Part shown: positions 9,656 through 17,923 of the stretch, piece by piece
How the letters are laid out: each line of letters opens with the position of its first letter
Position numbering within the stretch: position 1 is the first letter of the stretch
The notes under the pieces: model-generated
What the model saw: only the letters and a program-made list of their open reading frames with translations
What the model was told of the DNA's origin: nothing
The model's database searches: none
Origin: Gallionella sp.
Lineage (GTDB): Bacteria > Pseudomonadota > Gammaproteobacteria > Burkholderiales > Gallionellaceae
Assembly: GCA_030645955.1 (NCBI GenBank)
Contig: JAUSMR010000097.1
Coordinates: 93,650 to 157,649, forward strand
DNA: 64,000 bases
Direction: 5' to 3'
Made by a program: the position numbers and the translations under genes

Positions 9656-11392
9656 CTATCTGGCCACCGCAAATTGAATGCGATGCAACTGTGCATATAC
9701 GCCGCCCTTTGCAAGCAGTTCGCGGTGCGAGCCTATTTCGACGATTTCGCCCTTTTGCAGCACGACAATCCGGTCCGCCTTCTCAATCGTGGACAAACGA
9801 TGTGCGATGACCAGCGTGGTACGGCCTTGCATCAAGGTTTCCAGTGCGGATTGCACGTGGCGTTCGGATTCGCTGTCAAGTGCGGAGGTAGCTTCATCCA
9901 GAATCAGAATAGGCGCATCTTTCAGGATAGCGCGTGCGATGGCAATGCGTTGGCGTTGTCCGCCGGATAGTTTCACGCCACGTTCTCCGACCAGCGTATT
10001 CAATCCTAGCGGCCATTCTTGGATGAACTCCATGGCATGCGCGGCTTGTGCGGCAGCAATGATTTCAGACTCGCCGACTTCGCGCATTTGTCCGTAGGCT
10101 ATGTTCGCCGAAATAGTGTCATTGAACAGCACTACCTCCTGACTGACCAAAGCAATATTGGCGCGCAAACTGGCCAGAGTCAGTTCGGCAAGATTGTGCC
10201 CATCAAGAAAAATGGCGCCACCGGTCGGAATATAGAAGCGAGGCACGAGATTGGCGAGCGTTGTCTTCCCGCTGCCGGACGCACCGACCAGCGCGATATT
10301 TTCACCTTCACGTATGCGCAACGTAATGTTTTTCAGTGCAGGGCGTGCCTCTGGCGCGTAGGCGAACTGCACGTTGTCGAAGTGCAGTTCGCCCCGTGCC
10401 CGGCCAATTGTTTCTGTACCAGTATCGACTTCGCTTTCGGTATCAAGCAAAGAAAACACGCTCTCCGCTGCTGCCAGCCCGCGCTGCAGATATTCGCTCA
10501 CCCCTGTCAAACGCTTAAGCGGCGCGGTCAGCATCAACATCGCCATGATGAACGAAACAAATCCGCCTACCGTGACCTCATCTGTGTTGGACTGCAAAGT
10601 AGCCAGATACACCACAACCGCCAATGCCACCGCTGCCACCATCTGCACGATAGGCACATTCGCCGCTCCGGCTGTCGCCTGCTTCATGGCATAGCGGCGC
10701 ACCCAGTTGGCTTGCTCATGGAAACGCTGGCTTTCGTATTGTTGTCCGCCAAATAACTTGACAACTTTGTGCGCGCTGACACTTTCCTCAATCACTTGTG
10801 TAATGTCGCCCATCGCCTGTTGTGAATCACGGCTACTGATACGCATACGGCTGCTGATAACTCTGATAATAAGCGCGATGACTGGCGCCATCAGTAACGT
10901 AAGCAGTGTCAGCTTCCAATTGAGGTAGAACAACCAGCCGACCAAGCCAATTAAGACAATGCTATCGCGTACCGCGACAGTCACTACGACGGTTGCGGCC
11001 TGGGTTACCTGAGTGACATCAAAAGCAAGCTTCGAAATGAGATTGCCGGTGGCATGATCGTCATAATAGCGTGTCGGCAAAGAAAGCAACTTGCGAAACA
11101 TCTCGTTACGCAAATCCATCACCAGTTTATTGCCGACCCAGTTGATTGCATAAGTACTGATAAATGAGCCTATGCCACGCACCAGAAAAATCAGTATGAT
11201 GATTGCAGGCACCATGCGTATCATCGTTTGATCCTTGTTAACGAAAGTGCCATCCAGCATCGGTTTCATCAATGCGGCGACCAAAGGTTCTGTAGCGGCG
11301 ACCACGGCCGTGCCCAGGATGGAAGCTGTGAAAGTACGCCAGTATGGCTTGACGTAATTAAGGAGGCGGAAATAAAGCTGACTGCTATTCAT
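9656..11392 (-). CDS. msbA: Lipid A / lipid-linked glycan ABC exporter, MsbA family
   Basis: The start at 11392 (MNSSQLYFRLLNYVKPYW) gives 578 residues, the size of MsbA half-transporters; the longer frame to 11440 adds only a leader. Six membrane helices are followed by an ATPase with Walker A GASGSGKTT (about residue 372), signature LSGGQRQRIAIARAI, Walker B ILILDEATSALD, and the switch histidine in LVIAHRLST. MsbA flips core-lipid A across the inner membrane using ATP. Within a glycan locus it could be the housekeeping copy or one dedicated to this locus. Confidence 0.9.
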   Translation of the reverse strand: MNSSQLYFRLLNYVKPYWRTFTASILGTAVVAATEPLVAALMKPMLDGTFVNKDQTMIRMVPAIIILIFLVRGIGSFISTYAINWVGNKLVMDLRNEMFRKLLSLPTRYYDDHATGNLISKLAFDVTQVTQAATVVVTVAVRDSIVLIGLVGWLFYLNWKLTLLTLLMAPVIALIIRVISSRMRISSRDSQQAMGDITQVIEESVSAHKVVKLFGGQQYESQRFHEQANWVRRYAMKQATAGAANVPIVQMVAAVALAVVVYLATLQSNTDEVTVGGFVSFIMAMLMLTAPLKRLTGVSEYLQRGLAAAESVFSLLDTESEVDTGTETIGRARGELHFDNVQFAYAPEARPALKNITLRIREGENIALVGASGSGKTTLANLVPRFYIPTGGAIFLDGHNLAELTLASLRANIALVSQEVVLFNDTISANIAYGQMREVGESEIIAAAQAAHAMEFIQEWPLGLNTLVGERGVKLSGGQRQRIAIARAILKDAPILILDEATSALDSESERHVQSALETLMQGRTTLVIAHRLSTIEKADRIVVLQKGEIVEIGSHRELLAKGGVYAQLHRIQFAVAR

Positions 11393-11449
11393 GGCGCGCA
11401 CTTTAGCAGAAAAAGAACACACTGACTTTTTTGCATGCACGCTTCAATG

Positions 11450-12361
11450 TTACCTAACAAACTTCCTTAATTTATAGTAAAAGTAAGCGTAGGTCTCAGG
11501 CCTGAAAAAACGCTTTAGCCTGTACTGGAGCAAATAATGCTCAATAAAACTTTTGTGTCGAAAGTCAGCGCCATGGGAAATAAGCGAACTTTTGCGCAGA
11601 TTCTTATATATTCCGAAGCGGCAGTCATTTATGACAGCTTGCCCAACAAATGATTTATTCAGTTTCAAAAATCCCAGCAACTTAAGCCTGTCGCGCAGTG
11701 ATTCCAAATTACTGTCGTTTGCTGCGTGCATACGATACCGAATCAATTCCCGGGAATTCCAGACAATAGGCCCATTTTTTGAAATTTCCAACAGCCAGGA
11801 GACATCAGAATATTTCCCCCCTGTCTGTGGGTTCAAGGGAATTTTCTTAACGACAGAAGAGCGATAGATGTAAGCCGGAAATGGTGCAAATCCGTTAGGG
11901 TATTTTGAAAAATACCTGCTCGCCAAGGCGCGGGGATTATCGATAATCACATACTTAACGCCGGATTCAAAAAAACTGCCTTTGCGCACAACTTCTTCGT
12001 CAATAGTGACGGCATTACACGCATAAGCCACTGCGTGCGGATAAAGTTCTATTGTTTTGAGCATGGCATCTACATACTCGGGTTCCATCAAGTCATCGTC
12101 ATGGAATAAACAAAAATAATCTGTATCAACTTCTGAGATGCTTTTATTAAAATGATCCAGTGCAGGCAACGAAGGCGCTCTTCGGCGGCACTCAATGTTA
12201 GGAAATTCAGCCTGAGCCAAATGATACAACTCATCATTGCTTGAATTATCAGAAATAACCAGCCGAAACTCTTTGTTCGTCTGGTTCAATACAGATTCAA
12301 TCGTGCTCTTGGCATAAGCGGGGCGGTTGTAACACTGAATAAAGATGGTTAGTTTTGTCAA
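11450..12361 (-). CDS. Glycosyltransferase family 2
   Basis: This is a 303-residue GT-A enzyme. The N-terminus (TKLTIFIQCYNRPAYAKST) and VISDNSSND (about residues 35-43) form the nucleotide pocket. The metal-binding motif is extended to FHDDDLMEPEYVD (about residues 87-99). The C-terminal part is poorly conserved. It is in a minus-strand run with FkbM, a DUF6492-like protein and a GT4, so these probably build one side structure of the glycan. The DNA is A/T-rich relative to msbA. Acceptor and donor are unknown. Confidence 0.85.
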   Translation of the reverse strand: MTKLTIFIQCYNRPAYAKSTIESVLNQTNKEFRLVISDNSSNDELYHLAQAEFPNIECRRRAPSLPALDHFNKSISEVDTDYFCLFHDDDLMEPEYVDAMLKTIELYPHAVAYACNAVTIDEEVVRKGSFFESGVKYVIIDNPRALASRYFSKYPNGFAPFPAYIYRSSVVKKIPLNPQTGGKYSDVSWLLEISKNGPIVWNSRELIRYRMHAANDSNLESLRDRLKLLGFLKLNKSFVGQAVINDCRFGIYKNLRKSSLISHGADFRHKSFIEHYLLQYRLKRFFRPETYAYFYYKLRKFVR

Positions 12362-12415
12362 AATGCTCCTCAGTGTTTTTATAATAAAAAACCAATAACT
12401 ATGTAAATATTGAGG

Positions 12416-13126
12416 CTACCTTTGGCCAAAAAAACTTTCCTTTATAAATAATGCATCACCCCAGCCATGCTTATTGATGTAGGTAAAGGCCAATTTGAAT
12501 TTATGCCCTTCCAAAAAATCAATAATGTGCCTTATCGACGTGTCTCCCTCGTAGAGGCCACCGTGGCTGACCTCTGCGAACACAAATTTGGCCTTCGTCA
12601 GGAATTGTTCTGCGCCCTTGAGTACGTCAAGCTCGGCACCTTGCACATCGATGTAAAGCAGATCAAGTTTGTCCACCAACTTCTCATGTCCTTCAAGCAG
12701 CAGTTTCTTCACAATCTCATCAACGGTACTGGTGCGAAGAACCAGCTCGTTGTCGAAGCCCACCTCAGGGTGAATCTCGAGATGGCCGGTCGGTTTGAGC
12801 ATGCTGGAACTTCCCCCAGCCTTCTCGGAAACGAAGAAGCTTTTCTCCAGTCCTGCTTCCGAGGCGCATAGTGCATTTATTGCAAGGTAATCGGGGTGCC
12901 GGGAAACGGCGTTTTGCAGTTGCTCAAAGGCTTTCGGCAGCGGTTCGACAAAGACCCCGTAGCGTATTCCTTCAACAGCGAATTTCTTAACCTCTTGTCC
13001 ATTGTTCGCGCCGATCTGCAGCACGCCTTCAGGTGTAATTCCGAACCATTTGTACAGATAGGCCAGTGGATCCGGAAGCTTTTCCTTGCGGTAGAAGCGC
13101 TTGATTTTATAAAGTAGCGGGTGCAT
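12416..13126 (-). CDS. FkbM family SAM-dependent methyltransferase
   Basis: The 236-residue protein has the SAM-binding motif GVLQIGANNGQEVKKF (about residues 34-49), the acidic post-strand VFVEPLPKAFEQL, and the FkbM-typical DLLYIDVQGAELDVLKGAEQ stretch (about 155-174). FkbM enzymes O-methylate sugars or polyketides. In this setting methylation of a glycan hydroxyl, perhaps a terminal cap, is the likely role. The target position is not deducible. Confidence 0.88.
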   Translation of the reverse strand: MHPLLYKIKRFYRKEKLPDPLAYLYKWFGITPEGVLQIGANNGQEVKKFAVEGIRYGVFVEPLPKAFEQLQNAVSRHPDYLAINALCASEAGLEKSFFVSEKAGGSSSMLKPTGHLEIHPEVGFDNELVLRTSTVDEIVKKLLLEGHEKLVDKLDLLYIDVQGAELDVLKGAEQFLTKAKFVFAEVSHGGLYEGDTSIRHIIDFLEGHKFKLAFTYINKHGWGDALFIKESFFGQR

Positions 13127-13228
13127 TTATCGGCTTTCAGAAATAAACAATCATAAAGAATAGAGAAGACAACCAGAGTCATTCCAGCAACGGCCAGGCT
13201 GAACTTGCAGGAAATATTCGGGTAATAG

Positions 13229-14119
13229 CTAGGTTAACCGCTTCAGCACGCGGCGTTTGAATTTGCGCGCAAGTCTGGATAACACACCCTTATTGTATCC
13301 ATATTCCATCGGCTTATCCCAGGCGGACTGGACAACTACGCCAAGGAATATCTGGCTTAACAGTTCGTCATTCTCGCCTGCTCTTTTCGCTTCAAGATAC
13401 TGCTGCTCATAATGATAACAACGGAATAGCGTTTCGACCGGCCACAATTCTATAGACCGAAACATCAGTAACGCCTCGCCATACCAGCGCATTTCCGACG
13501 GAAAGAGCTTCATCGCGTCGTAAAAATTCATGCCGCGCGGTGCTAGAAATTTCTCGGCAAGATCCAACCAGACGCGCTTGCTCCACACCACCGGCAAGGG
13601 GCCAAATTCATATTGCCTTCCGGTGCGCCCAAAAATTTTCATCACGGCCCTGCAATCCGCATCGATGTCGCGCGCAATCTTTTCATGCCGGTGCAACGCG
13701 CCAAACAGGCGCAGCTCCATGCTGTCATTCATCACAGTATAAGGAACCCCGGCAGGCGTGAGAAAGTCATCCCTGCCAAAGTTGCAGATGAAATAAGAGT
13801 CGGAGTCGAGGCATAGATAATTCTCGCAAAGCCCAAGCCGCCAGAATTCCGATTTCACGATTTGTTGCGACACCACGCCGGGCATCTCATTGATGGCATT
13901 CTGGTTGAGAGCAGAATTTGCCGCGATAATTTCCTCGTCCTCCAGAAATATCACCCCATCGCTGCCTATGGTACTTTTAAACAATTCCATATCGCTGGCC
14001 GGGCAGGAAAGATAGAACTGCAGGTTTTGGGTATTGAAGCGACGAATGCTCTCGGCAAGCCGTGCTGCGCGTCGCATATCGCGGTGATAAGACTTGCAGT
14101 AAAGAACGATATCTTCCAT
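13229..14119 (-). CDS. DUF6492-like protein, putative glycosyltransferase-fold enzyme
   Basis: The 296-residue protein starts with a strand and loop (DIVLYCKSYHRDMRRAARL). It has an acidic CLDSDSYFI motif (about residues 102-110) that resembles the DxD metal site of GT-A transferases, then GPLPVVWSKRVW. This pattern matches my recollection of the DUF6492 family found in glycan loci; I cannot confirm it by search. Its position between FkbM and a GT4 gene supports a role in adding or modifying a sugar. The reaction is unknown. Confidence 0.6.
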   Translation of the reverse strand: MEDIVLYCKSYHRDMRRAARLAESIRRFNTQNLQFYLSCPASDMELFKSTIGSDGVIFLEDEEIIAANSALNQNAINEMPGVVSQQIVKSEFWRLGLCENYLCLDSDSYFICNFGRDDFLTPAGVPYTVMNDSMELRLFGALHRHEKIARDIDADCRAVMKIFGRTGRQYEFGPLPVVWSKRVWLDLAEKFLAPRGMNFYDAMKLFPSEMRWYGEALLMFRSIELWPVETLFRCYHYEQQYLEAKRAGENDELLSQIFLGVVVQSAWDKPMEYGYNKGVLSRLARKFKRRVLKRLT

Positions 14120-14162
14120 TTATTGATTAGAGACGCATTAAATTCATTTAAAAGTCAGCGAG

Positions 14163-15461
14163 CTAAATTGCATTCGCCCAAGCGATAACTTGGCGCACTG
14201 CAGCTTCTACAGTATAAGGCGATGGTTTTCCCGAGTCAGCAAGATCGTCCTGCAACCAGCGAGTGTGCAATTCCTCCAGCGCTGCTGCAATGGCATCTAC
14301 GTCATCCGCCGTCACCGACCAGTGCCCGAGCTCGCGCAGCATGCGTTCCATATGAGGGTTGCGCCAAACCAGCGCCAGGATCGGGCGCTGCGTCCAGAGA
14401 TATTCGTACATCTTCGAAGGAATGTACTGCTCGCAGAACGGCACGGTGCCATGCAGCAATAACAGGGAATCGGCGGCGTTCATTCGCTTCAGCACCCGCT
14501 CCCGTCCGCTTTCTCCCGTTTTTGGGTCTGTCTCGAGACGGCCAAACTGCTCAATCATCGAAGGATAAGGAAATTCGCGCAATGCTCGCGCAGAAACCGG
14601 ATCGATACCGCCGCCGTAAAGCTGCAGCCGCGTCTGCTCTGCGCGTTGCGGGTCTTTTTCAACAAACTTGCGCAAGCCCTGCATGAAAACTCCGAGGTTG
14701 CGCGTATCCGCCAGCGAGCCGAAATAACTGATCACTAGGTGCTTGCCGCGCTGGTATGGCACACGCGGAAACTCCGGCTCGTTGGCGCCCGGCAGCAGGC
14801 AATGCCCGCGGTCGCCCAGCTCGGGATGTCTCGCTCTTGCCTGCGCCAACGCTTTCTCGGTAAACCAGAACGCGACATCGGCATGCTTGCAGATTTTGCC
14901 CTCCAGCCAGATCGAAAAGCGGGTGCGCGTCTTGTTCGTGGTCTGCCCTGAAAAGGTCATCGGGTCGTGGATTTCGGCGATCCACGGCAGGCCAAATCGC
15001 AGCTTCAGCCAGTAACCGGCCAGATGCGCCGCATAAGCACCGCCCGCCGAATAGATAAGCCGGGGTTTGCGCGTCTTGATGACACGCGCGCCGGCGAAAT
15101 AAGCGGATATTGCCCACGACCAGCTGGTTTCAATGGGGATAAGAAGCTTTTCGATCAGGTAAAAAGGCAGAAGCACCAGAGAAATCAGAGTCATCGCGAT
15201 CCGGTACAGGATGCGCGAAGAGATGCGCTGCCGCAGGTAATGGCGCAAGTCAAAGCGCAATGCCACTGGCAGAGCGGGCAGCACCTGGTGATGCTCCAGA
15301 ACCTTATCCTTGTTTCCCATGGCGGCACTGACGACTATCGGCTGTATGCCGAGCTTGAGAAAATGCGGGATCTTGTCGGTGATGGTCTGGCTCGATGCTC
15401 GGCCATCCATATTGAAAATGTGGGAAAGCACCAGCCAGACCTGTTTATCGCTATCGCCCAT
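14163..15461 (-). CDS. Glycosyltransferase family 4-like protein
   Basis: The 432-residue protein shows a GT-B layout: an N-terminal acceptor domain (VLSHIFNMDGRASSQTI), a central GGAYAAHLAGYWLKL segment, and a C-terminal domain beginning HLVISYFGSLADTRNL. The donor region is FCEQYIPSKMYEYLWTQRPI, the degenerate PSK-YEY form seen in many LPS GT4 proteins. It is the promoter-proximal gene of the minus-strand run that ends with msbA or the GT10 gene. Its sugar is unknown. Confidence 0.78.
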   Translation of the reverse strand: MGDSDKQVWLVLSHIFNMDGRASSQTITDKIPHFLKLGIQPIVVSAAMGNKDKVLEHHQVLPALPVALRFDLRHYLRQRISSRILYRIAMTLISLVLLPFYLIEKLLIPIETSWSWAISAYFAGARVIKTRKPRLIYSAGGAYAAHLAGYWLKLRFGLPWIAEIHDPMTFSGQTTNKTRTRFSIWLEGKICKHADVAFWFTEKALAQARARHPELGDRGHCLLPGANEPEFPRVPYQRGKHLVISYFGSLADTRNLGVFMQGLRKFVEKDPQRAEQTRLQLYGGGIDPVSARALREFPYPSMIEQFGRLETDPKTGESGRERVLKRMNAADSLLLLHGTVPFCEQYIPSKMYEYLWTQRPILALVWRNPHMERMLRELGHWSVTADDVDAIAAALEELHTRWLQDDLADSGKPSPYTVEAAVRQVIAWANAI

Positions 15462-15525
15462 ATCATTCCTAATTAAAAAGAGGGTGCTTGTATGCCTAAG
15501 GAAACGCCGATTTATTCACTCAACC

Positions 15526-15638
15526 TGTCATTGCGAGCGAAGCGTGGCAATCCAGTTTTTTGATTTCAAACGAACTTCTGGATTGCCACGTCGCTACAGC
15601 CGCGCTTCGCTCGCAGCTAAAGGCTTTTTGCAATGACG
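15526..15638. repeat. Large imperfect inverted repeat in the divergent GT4/apaH gap
   Basis: The 293-bp gap between the GT4 gene and apaH holds one clear structure. The left arm (15528-15555) contains ATTGCGAGCGAAGCGTGGCA. The right arm (15578-15636) starts CTGGATTGCCACGTCGCTAC and includes CGCTTCGCTCGCAG and GCAATGAC. Together they can fold into an extended hairpin. It resembles the scattered intergenic palindromes of proteobacteria. No coding region was seen in the gap. Confidence 0.7.
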
Positions 15639-15754
15639 ATTTAATCAGCGTTTCTCGGTGCAATTATCAACACCAAACTAAAGAGATGAATTTCATCGAA
15701 ACTACGCAAAAATCTGTTACGCTATTTTACAGGTAAACACGGCGGAAAAACGCG

Positions 15755-16576
15755 ATGGCGATTTATGCGGTGGGCGATGTGCAGGGCTGTTATGCCGAGC
15801 TGGTGCGGCTGCTGGAGGATACCCGTTTCGATCCGGCAGCGGACAAGCTCTGGCTGGTCGGCGACCTGGTGAACCGCGGGCCGGGTTCACTGGAAGTGTT
15901 GCGCCTGGTCAAATCGCTGGGCGACATCGCGATCACCGTGCTCGGCAACCACGACCTGCACCTGCTCGCCGTCGCTGAAGGCGTTGCCGAACTGCACCGC
16001 ACCGACACGCTGGATGAGATACTCAGCGCGCCTGACCGCGACGAGCTGTTGCACTGGCTGCGCAACCAGCGCCTGCTGCATGCGCAGGACGGCTACGTGC
16101 TGGTCCACGCCGGACTGCTGCCACAATGGAGCGTGGCGCAGGCCGAAAGCCTGGCGCGCGAAGTCGAAGCCGCGCTGCGCGCCGACGACTATGCCACCTT
16201 CCTCGCGCGTATGTACGGCAATGCCCCGCACACTTGGGACGACGTCCTCACCGGCTACAAACGCCTGCGCGTCATCGTCAACGCCTTCACACGCATGCGC
16301 ATCTGCACGATGGAAGGCGAGATGGAATTCAAGTTCAAGGGCGAAGTGGAGAACATCCCAGCCGGCTACCTGCCGTGGTTCGACATCCCCAAGCGCGCCA
16401 GCCGCAATGCCACCGTCATCTTCGGCCACTGGTCCGCACTCGGCCTGCTGCACCGGAAAAACGTCATCGCCCTCGACACCGGCTGCCTGTGGGGCGGCCC
16501 GATGAGCGCCATCCGGCTCGACGACCGCCAGCTGTTCCAGGCGGCCTGCAACAACCCGGTGGCGAAGCATTGGTGA
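15755..16576 (+). CDS. apaH: Symmetrical diadenosine tetraphosphatase (Ap4A hydrolase)
   Basis: The 273-residue length fits ApaH. The metallophosphatase metal-binding motifs occur in order: GDVQGCY (about residues 7-13), GDLVNRGPGSLEVL (about 36-49) and LGNHDLHLLA (about 64-73), with later histidines in LVHAGLLPQW and IFGHWSALGLL. The enzyme cleaves Ap4A to two ADP and can remove Np4 caps from RNA 5' ends. It stands alone here, divergent from the polysaccharide run and convergent with the fructosamine-kinase gene. Confidence 0.93.
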   Translation: MAIYAVGDVQGCYAELVRLLEDTRFDPAADKLWLVGDLVNRGPGSLEVLRLVKSLGDIAITVLGNHDLHLLAVAEGVAELHRTDTLDEILSAPDRDELLHWLRNQRLLHAQDGYVLVHAGLLPQWSVAQAESLAREVEAALRADDYATFLARMYGNAPHTWDDVLTGYKRLRVIVNAFTRMRICTMEGEMEFKFKGEVENIPAGYLPWFDIPKRASRNATVIFGHWSALGLLHRKNVIALDTGCLWGGPMSAIRLDDRQLFQAACNNPVAKHW

Positions 16577-16685
16577 GGTCTGTTAAAGTCGACGTTGCAG
16601 GAAGAAAAGCCGCGCAGGGATACACGGCGTTTCTGCAGTCTATTTATGTTATATGCCAATAAGTCACGTTAACAAACGCCCCTTA

Positions 16686-17768
16686 TCAGCCAACCCCCGC
16701 CAGCAACCTCTGCATCATCTGCTCTGCCTGGCGCACATATCCTCCGCCGAACAAGTTGGCATGGTTGAGGATGTGGTACAGGTTGTATAAATCCTTGCGC
16801 ACCGCGTAGCCTGCATCCAGCGGGTACGCGGCGCGATAGGCGGCGTAGAAATCCGTAGGGTACCCACCGAACAGTTCGGTCATCGCAAGGTCGCATTCGC
16901 GGTCGCCGTAGTAGGGCGCAGGGTCGAAAATGACCGGAGTGCTATCCGCGAGAAAGGCGTGGTTGCCGCTCCACAGGTCGCCGTGCAGCAGCGAGGGTTG
17001 CGGGGTGTAGCCTGCGAAGAATGCGGGCAGCATGTCCAGCAGTTTTCCCCCCAGGGCCTGTAGCTGGCCGCCGTAGCCGTTCTGCGCCGCGAGGTGTAGC
17101 TGGAAGCACAGGCGGTGCTCACGCCAGAAATCTACCCAGTCGTCTTTCCAACCGTTCGGCTGCGGTGTCGTGCCGATGAAGTTGTCATGTGGGAAGCCGA
17201 AGCGTGATGCAGTTCCGCTATCCCCTCCCACTTGCAGGGGGAGGGCCAGGGAGGGGGTAGAAACGCGATTTCCCCTCACTTCTACCCCCATCCTACCCTT
17301 CCCCCTGCAAGGGGGAAGGGATGCAGTTGCATTTGGATTTTCGTTTGCCCTATCGGACGTGCAACGATGCATCGCTGCAAGCTGCTCGCCGAGCAGTTTT
17401 GCATCGCCGTGCGAACTCAACTCCAGATATTCCAGTATGAGAAAGCTGTGAGAGTTGGCAGTGCCGTGAGCGATGGGGCGCGGCACGCGGAGGGTGTTGG
17501 TCGCGGCGATTGCGTTCAGACCTTCTGCTTCGGCGGCAAACCCTGTCCTGAGCCAAGCCCGTCCTGAGCCTTGTCGAAGGGTCGAAGGGATCGGCAGGTG
17601 TTGTGCATCATTGAGCTTGAGAAAATAGCGCGAGCCGTCTGTTCCCTCCAGGCGGTAAGTCTCGTTGATGCTTCCGCCGCCGACAGGTGTTGCGGCGCGC
17701 AGCGTAAAGGGGCGATGCGTCGCATCGCGGATGGCAGCGGAGATGTGGGCGAAGAGTTCGGTGTTCAT
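16686..17768 (-). CDS. Fructosamine kinase family protein with two in-frame repeat insertions
   Basis: The protein resembles fructosamine-3-kinase/YniA: N-terminal VGGGSINETYRLEGTDGSR, kinase catalytic loop LLHGDLWSGNHAF, and Mg-binding VIFDPAPYYGDRECDLAM, all intact. These enzymes phosphorylate sugar amines on glycated proteins and so start deglycation. At 360 residues it is much longer than the roughly 290 usual for the family. The excess maps to two stretches encoded by repeat DNA: IPSTLRQGSGRAWLRTG (17541-17591) and a Pro/Gly/Arg-rich stretch from the palindrome at 17215-17319. Both keep the frame open. Whether the enzyme still works is not known. Confidence 0.85.
   Translation of the reverse strand: MNTELFAHISAAIRDATHRPFTLRAATPVGGGSINETYRLEGTDGSRYFLKLNDAQHLPIPSTLRQGSGRAWLRTGFAAEAEGLNAIAATNTLRVPRPIAHGTANSHSFLILEYLELSSHGDAKLLGEQLAAMHRCTSDRANENPNATASLPPCRGKGRMGVEVRGNRVSTPSLALPLQVGGDSGTASRFGFPHDNFIGTTPQPNGWKDDWVDFWREHRLCFQLHLAAQNGYGGQLQALGGKLLDMLPAFFAGYTPQPSLLHGDLWSGNHAFLADSTPVIFDPAPYYGDRECDLAMTELFGGYPTDFYAAYRAAYPLDAGYAVRKDLYNLYHILNHANLFGGGYVRQAEQMMQRLLAGVG
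17206..17328. repeat. Palindromic element inserted in frame, with 9-bp flanking duplication
   Basis: A 105-bp segment (17215-17319) forms an imperfect palindrome whose arms carry CACTTGCAGGGGGAGGG and its near complement CCCTTCCCCCTGCAAGGGGG. It is bracketed by the direct repeat GATGCAGTT at 17206-17214 and 17320-17328, which looks like a target-site duplication. Element plus one repeat is 114 bp, a multiple of three, so the host reading frame is kept. Confidence 0.8.
17541..17591. repeat. Second in-frame repeat insertion in the fructosamine kinase gene
   Basis: The 51-bp stretch contains two copies of GTCCTGAGC and two of GTCGAAGG. It shares the CTTCGACAAG(C/G)CTCAG-type core with the intergenic repeat at 17795-17900. 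It encodes 17 residues absent from the expected LP-FAAEAEGL continuity of this family, an inference from memory of family members. Confidence 0.6.
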
Positions 17769-17794
17769 CGCGTGAATCGCTCACATTCAAAAAT

Positions 17795-17900
17795 CCGTTC
17801 GGGCTGAGCTTGTCGAAGCCTGCACTGAGTTATTCGGCTATGCTCAGGAGAAGGCTGACGGTGTAATCCGTTCACCCTTCGACAAGCTCAGGGCGAACGG
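17795..17900. repeat. Intergenic inverted repeat with CTTCGACAAGCTCAG core
   Basis: Arms 17795-17818 (CCGTTCGGGCTGAGCTTGTC and on) and 17877-17900 (CTTCGACAAGCTCAGGGCGA and on) are nearly perfect reverse complements with a 58-bp spacer. It fills most of the gap between the two minus-strand kinase genes. It is related to the short insertion inside the neighbouring coding region. Confidence 0.8.
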
Positions 17901-17923
17901 CCTTACCAGAGTGGCCTTAGAAG

